Shown here: in pieces, positions 61,231-64,000 of the stretch | How positions within the stretch are numbered: the stretch's first letter is position 1 | Layout: each line of letters begins with the position of its first letter | DNA from: Rhodobacteraceae bacterium HLUCCA12 | Lineage (GTDB): Bacteria > Pseudomonadota > Alphaproteobacteria > Rhodobacterales > Rhodobacteraceae | Assembly (NCBI GenBank): GCA_001314715.1 | Contig: LJSV01000010.1 | Location: 1-64,000 of the forward strand | DNA length: 64,000 nucleotides | Direction of reading: 5' to 3' | Notes under the pieces: generated by a model | The model's input: the letters and a program-made list of their open reading frames with translations, nothing else | The model's database searches: none | Told to the model about the DNA's origin: nothing | Position numbers and translations under genes: made by a program

Positions 61231-61881
61231 TCAGAACGGAACCGGCGCGCGAAACGTCCGCGTCTCGCCCGTGGCGGGGTGGGTCAGGCGCAACTCGGCG
61301 GCGTGCAGCATCAGCCGGGGCCAATCGGCGGCCGCTCCCGTCGCATACAGCGTGTCACCCAGGATCGGATGCCCGATCGCCTGCATATGCACCCGCAACT
61401 GGTGGCTTCGCCCCGTGATCGGCACCAGCCGAAGCCGTGCATTCGCCCCTTCGCGGCGCATCAGCCGCCAATCGGTCTGCGCGGGGCGTCCCGTTTCATG
61501 GCAGACCTTCTGACGCGGACGGTTGGGCCAGTCCACGACCAACGGAAGATCGACGCGCCCCTGTTCCGCCTTCGGATGGCCGCTGACCAGCGCGACATAG
61601 CGTTTCTGCGTGCGCCGGTTCTCGAACTGGCGCCCCAGATGCGCCTGCGCCTGCGGTGTCAGCGCAAAGACGATCACGCCAGACGTGTCCTGGTCCAGCC
61701 GGTGCACCAACAGGACCGAGGGAAACACGTCGCGCAACCGCGCGATCAGGCAATCCGCCCGCTCCGGCCCACGCCCCGGCACCGACAACAGCCCGGCGGG
61801 CTTGTCGGCCACCACGATATCGTCATCGGCATGCAGGATCGTCAGCGGCGCCTGCGGCGGGGCATAGGTGAAATCGTTCAT
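61231..61881 (-). CDS. RluA-family RNA pseudouridine synthase
   Basis: A 216-residue enzyme that isomerises uridine in rRNA or tRNA. The catalytic aspartate is in LLVHRLDQDTSGVIVFA (about residue 62). VVADKPAGLLSVPGRG and a late GRSHQLRVHMQAIGHPILGD complete the RluA pattern. There is no S4 domain, which suggests the RluA/TruC-type short form. Convergent with ptsN, with eight bases between their stops. The target position is not predictable with confidence. Confidence 0.9.
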   Translation of the reverse strand: MNDFTYAPPQAPLTILHADDDIVVADKPAGLLSVPGRGPERADCLIARLRDVFPSVLLVHRLDQDTSGVIVFALTPQAQAHLGRQFENRRTQKRYVALVSGHPKAEQGRVDLPLVVDWPNRPRQKVCHETGRPAQTDWRLMRREGANARLRLVPITGRSHQLRVHMQAIGHPILGDTLYATGAAADWPRLMLHAAELRLTHPATGETRTFRAPVPF

Positions 61882-61909
61882 GCCCGCCCCATACCGCGCA
61901 GGGCACGGA

Positions 61910-62251
61910 TCAGTCCAGCGCGCGGATCAACTTGCGTTCCAACGGTGCCAGCACCTGTGCAAGGGCGGTGCCGCGCTTGAGGACCTGGCCCTCGGGGCCA
62001 TAAAGGGCATAGAGACCTTGCCGCAAACGCTGCCGGGGGATCTTTTCGATGCGGTAAAGCGGGTTCTCGGCGGCGCGGCGGAAGACGCTGAAGACCGCAC
62101 GTTCGCGCAGGCATGAAATGCCATAGTCGCGCCAGATGCCCGCAGCCACGAACCGGCCATAGATCGACAGGATCATGCCCAACTCTCGCCGGTCGAAGCT
62201 GACGCAATCCGGAACGGAGGGCGAGGCAGGCGCAATAGGCTGGATATTCAT
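61910..62251 (-). CDS. DUF2794 family protein
   Basis: A 113-residue cytoplasmic protein conserved in alphaproteobacteria. It has VSFDRRELGMILSIYGRFVAAG split and WRDYGISCLRERAVFSVFRRA, with LYRIEKIP and a QGLYALYGPEGQVLKRG turn. There are no known catalytic residues. It starts at ATG 62251 (MNIQPIAPASP); an upstream start would add an unlikely cysteine/histidine-rich stretch. Lies 28 bases from the pseudouridine synthase gene on the same strand. Confidence 0.82.
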   Translation of the reverse strand: MNIQPIAPASPSVPDCVSFDRRELGMILSIYGRFVAAGIWRDYGISCLRERAVFSVFRRAAENPLYRIEKIPRQRLRQGLYALYGPEGQVLKRGTALAQVLAPLERKLIRALD

Positions 62252-62448
62252 GTGCCGATGTTGCCGCCGACAGGGATACAAATCAAGCGCAACGCAGAAA
62301 CATCGGGCTGAAAAACACGAAACCGCCGCCGCCGCGTCGGATTCGCGTCAAACCCATGCCCTCAAGCCCGGATAAACAACTACCGTAACGAGGACGCTGT
62401 GTCCTGAACCGGGCCCCCACCCGGTCAGGGTGCGGCACGCTACCAGTT

Positions 62449-62473
62449 CGGATGCCCCTCGGCGGGGCATCCG
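62449..62473 (-). terminator. Hairpin after the I78-type lipoprotein gene
   Basis: A perfect ten-base-pair stem (CGGATGCCCC / GGGGCATCCG) with a five-base loop, 13 bases beyond the stop of the minus-strand gene at 62486. No T-run follows, so the call rests on stem strength and place. Confidence 0.55.
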
Positions 62474-62485
62474 GATTGTCACCCC

Positions 62486-62815
62486 CTAGCCGCAGGTGAC
62501 AGAAACGACCCGATCGGTCACGGGATCGACCTCGATATTGGTGCGGGTGGGGTCGTATTCCATCGTGACCGACATGTCCGACCGGTAGACCCGTATGTTG
62601 CCGCGTGCCGGTAACGGGTCCGGCAGCGGCTGACCGACCAGATGTTGCAGCCGCGCCGCCACGCAGCCGCCGTCCTGGTCGCGCCTCGGTCGGCGGGGGT
62701 CTCGCGGTTCACGCTCGGGTACCGGCTCCACGATCGGATATGGCGTGGGTCCGGGCATGGGCGCCACGCAACCCGCCAACAGGATGCCCGCCGCAATCAA
62801 TGCAATGAAACGCAT
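62486..62815 (-). CDS. Lipoprotein with peptidase inhibitor I78-like domain
   Basis: A 109-residue envelope protein. The signal peptide ends in a lipobox (ILLAGC, cysteine at residue 16), so it should be lipid-anchored. A proline/arginine-rich stretch (residues 22-47) leads to a small domain (50-109): CVAARLQHLVGQPLPD, IRVYRSDMSVTMEYD, NIEVDPVTDRVVSVTCG. The paired cysteines and layout match the I78 inhibitor family, which inhibits serine proteases. The host target is unknown. It is divergent from smpB. Confidence 0.78.
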   Translation of the reverse strand: MRFIALIAAGILLAGCVAPMPGPTPYPIVEPVPEREPRDPRRPRRDQDGGCVAARLQHLVGQPLPDPLPARGNIRVYRSDMSVTMEYDPTRTNIEVDPVTDRVVSVTCG

Positions 62816-62916
62816 AGACCGATCCTTCCTTGCGCGATGTGTTCTGGTACGATGACCGAACCCCGCGCATGGCGCAAGCACTGGACAGGCAATCGACGAA
62901 CCCCTATCTGGCTGCA

Positions 62917-63390
62917 ATGGCCGAGAAATCAGACACCAACTACAAGGTTATCGCGGAAAACCGCCGCGCGCGTTTCGATTACTTCATCGAAAGCGATGTC
63001 GAATGCGGGATCGTGCTGATGGGGTCTGAGGTGAAATCGCTGCGCGAGGGTCAGGCGAACATTGCCGAAAGCTATGCCAGCGTCGAGGATGGCGAACTCT
63101 GGCTCATCAATGGCTATATTGCGCCCTACAAACAGGCCAAGACCTGGGGCCACGAAGAGCGCCGCAAGCGCAAGCTTCTGGTCAGCAAGCGGGAACTCTC
63201 GCGGCTCTGGGCCGCCACAGCCAAGGATGGCATGACGCTGGTGCCGCTGGTGATGTATTTCAACCATCGCGGGCTGGTGAAGCTGAAGATCGGGGTGGCC
63301 AAGGGCAAGAAGCTGGCCGACAAGCGCGCGACCTCGGCCAAGCGCGATTGGGACCGGCAAAAGCGCCGCCTGCTCAAGGAACACGGCTGA
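62917..63390 (+). CDS. smpB: SsrA-binding protein SmpB
   Basis: A 157-residue partner of tmRNA in trans-translation, which rescues stalled ribosomes. Recognised by [16 protein letters not shown] at the N-terminus, [30 protein letters not shown] and the [11 protein letters not shown] segment, plus the basic C-terminal tail ([16 protein letters not shown]) that enters the A site. ATG 62917 gives the typical length; it lacks an obvious ribosome site, and the frame is open to 62830. tmRNA itself is not in the window. Confidence 0.93.
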   Translation: MAEKSDTNYKVIAENRRARFDYFIESDVECGIVLMGSEVKSLREGQANIAESYASVEDGELWLINGYIAPYKQAKTWGHEERRKRKLLVSKRELSRLWAATAKDGMTLVPLVMYFNHRGLVKLKIGVAKGKKLADKRATSAKRDWDRQKRRLLKEHG

Positions 63391-63394
63391 CGGC

Positions 63395-64000
63395 TCAGCC
63401 CGGAAGTAGGATTTCCACAATATTGCTGACAGGGGCAGGCTCGGTGGCATATTCCACCATCAAAAGCCGTATCTTTCCTTCCCGCCCCCGCCAGACGGAC
63501 AGCCCCGACAGCGCCCCGAACTGGCCAGGGTCGCCGCGCATGACCAGGGTCCCGCCGTCGATCCGGCTGCCTTGCAGAACAAAGCGGCGCACCTGAATGC
63601 GATGACCGGCAGCGCCGGTCTCACGTTCCAGAACATAAAGCCGCCCGTCCGGCCCGATATCGGCGCCAACCGGGTGAAACTGCCCGTCGGGGGGCAGCCG
63701 AAAGCTGCCCTCCCAAGCACCATCCCAGAAATGATACGACGGGGTGCCAAAGGTCATGCGCGCCGGACGCTGGGGGATGGCAAAGACCACGCCCGACTGG
63801 CCGACCGCCACGCCCGAAAGCCCGGCACCGACACTGAGGCGGTCGAAATCGCGGTGCGGCGGCAGCGCCTGTGCCGCGGCGTCAGGCGCGTCATAGGCCC
63901 AGACCCGGCCATAACCTTCGAACGCCACGAACATGACCCCGTCGTCGCGCAGCCCCAGTCCCTGCGCATTGCGCCAGGGGCCGGTCAGCGGCACGCCATC
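63395..64000 (-). CDS. Esterase-like/phytase-family beta-propeller protein (5' end off window)
   Basis: The C-terminal ~200 residues of a longer protein; the start lies beyond base 64000. Repeated strand patterns with D-G-x-M/L turns occur (GLRDDGVMFVAFEGYGRVWAYD, GADIGPDGRLYVLERE), and SGLSVWRGREGKIRLLMVEY fits one blade. A late conserved LLPG ends the chain. This resembles the esterase-like activity of phytase family, usually secreted, with a predicted phosphoesterase role. No catalytic residues can be assigned from this part. It is convergent with smpB, four bases apart. Confidence 0.65.
   Translation of the reverse strand, partial: DGVPLTGPWRNAQGLGLRDDGVMFVAFEGYGRVWAYDAPDAAAQALPPHRDFDRLSVGAGLSGVAVGQSGVVFAIPQRPARMTFGTPSYHFWDGAWEGSFRLPPDGQFHPVGADIGPDGRLYVLERETGAAGHRIQVRRFVLQGSRIDGGTLVMRGDPGQFGALSGLSVWRGREGKIRLLMVEYATEPAPVSNIVEILLPG

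Noticed and set aside
1-64000. CRISPR array, rRNA operon or prophage structural genes
   Set aside because: No regularly spaced repeats, no rRNA-like sequence and no capsid, tail or terminase genes were seen.

Overview
The window looks like a chromosomal segment of an alphaproteobacterium of the order Rhodobacterales (Rhodobacteraceae or Roseobacter relatives). The evidence is high GC, the ilvE / petP-petR neighbourhood, DUF4170 and DUF2794 proteins, a single-chain indolepyruvate ferredoxin oxidoreductase beside an Lrp regulator, and the lptC-lptA-lptB-rpoN-hpf-ptsN string. The species cannot be named from sequence alone.

Bases 1-7260 are the right end of a genomic island. A complete IS21-family element fills 1-2303 and interrupts a small gene of which only the first 50 codons remain. 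Next come a lower-GC XRE repressor / ImmA-type metalloprotease pair, a phospholipase-D-fold nuclease-like gene, and a convergent Eco57I/TaqI-like adenine-N6 DNA methyltransferase whose stop codon overlaps that of the nuclease. The island ends in the 3' half of a tRNA-Thr(CGT) gene at 7215-7260 with no 5' half, as expected of an attachment site. The nuclease/methyltransferase pair is the best candidate for an under-described, probably restriction-like, defence module.

From 7500 to 33800 the window holds mostly core genes. They include a GNAT acetyltransferase, tRNA-Arg, an outer-membrane beta-barrel, creatinase, ilvE, petP-petR, a fumarase/aspartase-superfamily lyase, tldE/pmbA, cysQ, and a DUF4170-waaA-like-lpxK lipid A group. 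These are followed by rsfS-rlmH, leuCD, dapA, a lytic transglycosylase, and indolepyruvate oxidoreductase with a divergent Lrp regulator.

33865-40729 is a compact chemosensory cluster. cheB and cheD lie on one strand; STAS-cheY-cheA-cheW-cheR-cheY and an unknown protein lie on the other. No receptor gene is present, and the CheB receiver has lost its phosphoacceptor aspartate. 40953-47758 is an eight-gene Mrp-like cation/proton antiporter operon in the order E-F-G-(DUF4040+B)-C-D-D-D, without a full-length MrpA. One of its three antiporter-like subunits lacks the TM5 glutamate.

47866-64000 carries gltB and gltD, uppP, an NDUFA9-like protein, tRNA-Leu(CAG), RNase D, and the lipopolysaccharide-transport / sigma-54 / ribosome hibernation / PTS-Ntr cluster. 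It ends with a pseudouridine synthase, DUF2794, an I78-type lipoprotein, smpB, and the start-truncated end of a phytase/esterase-like propeller gene.
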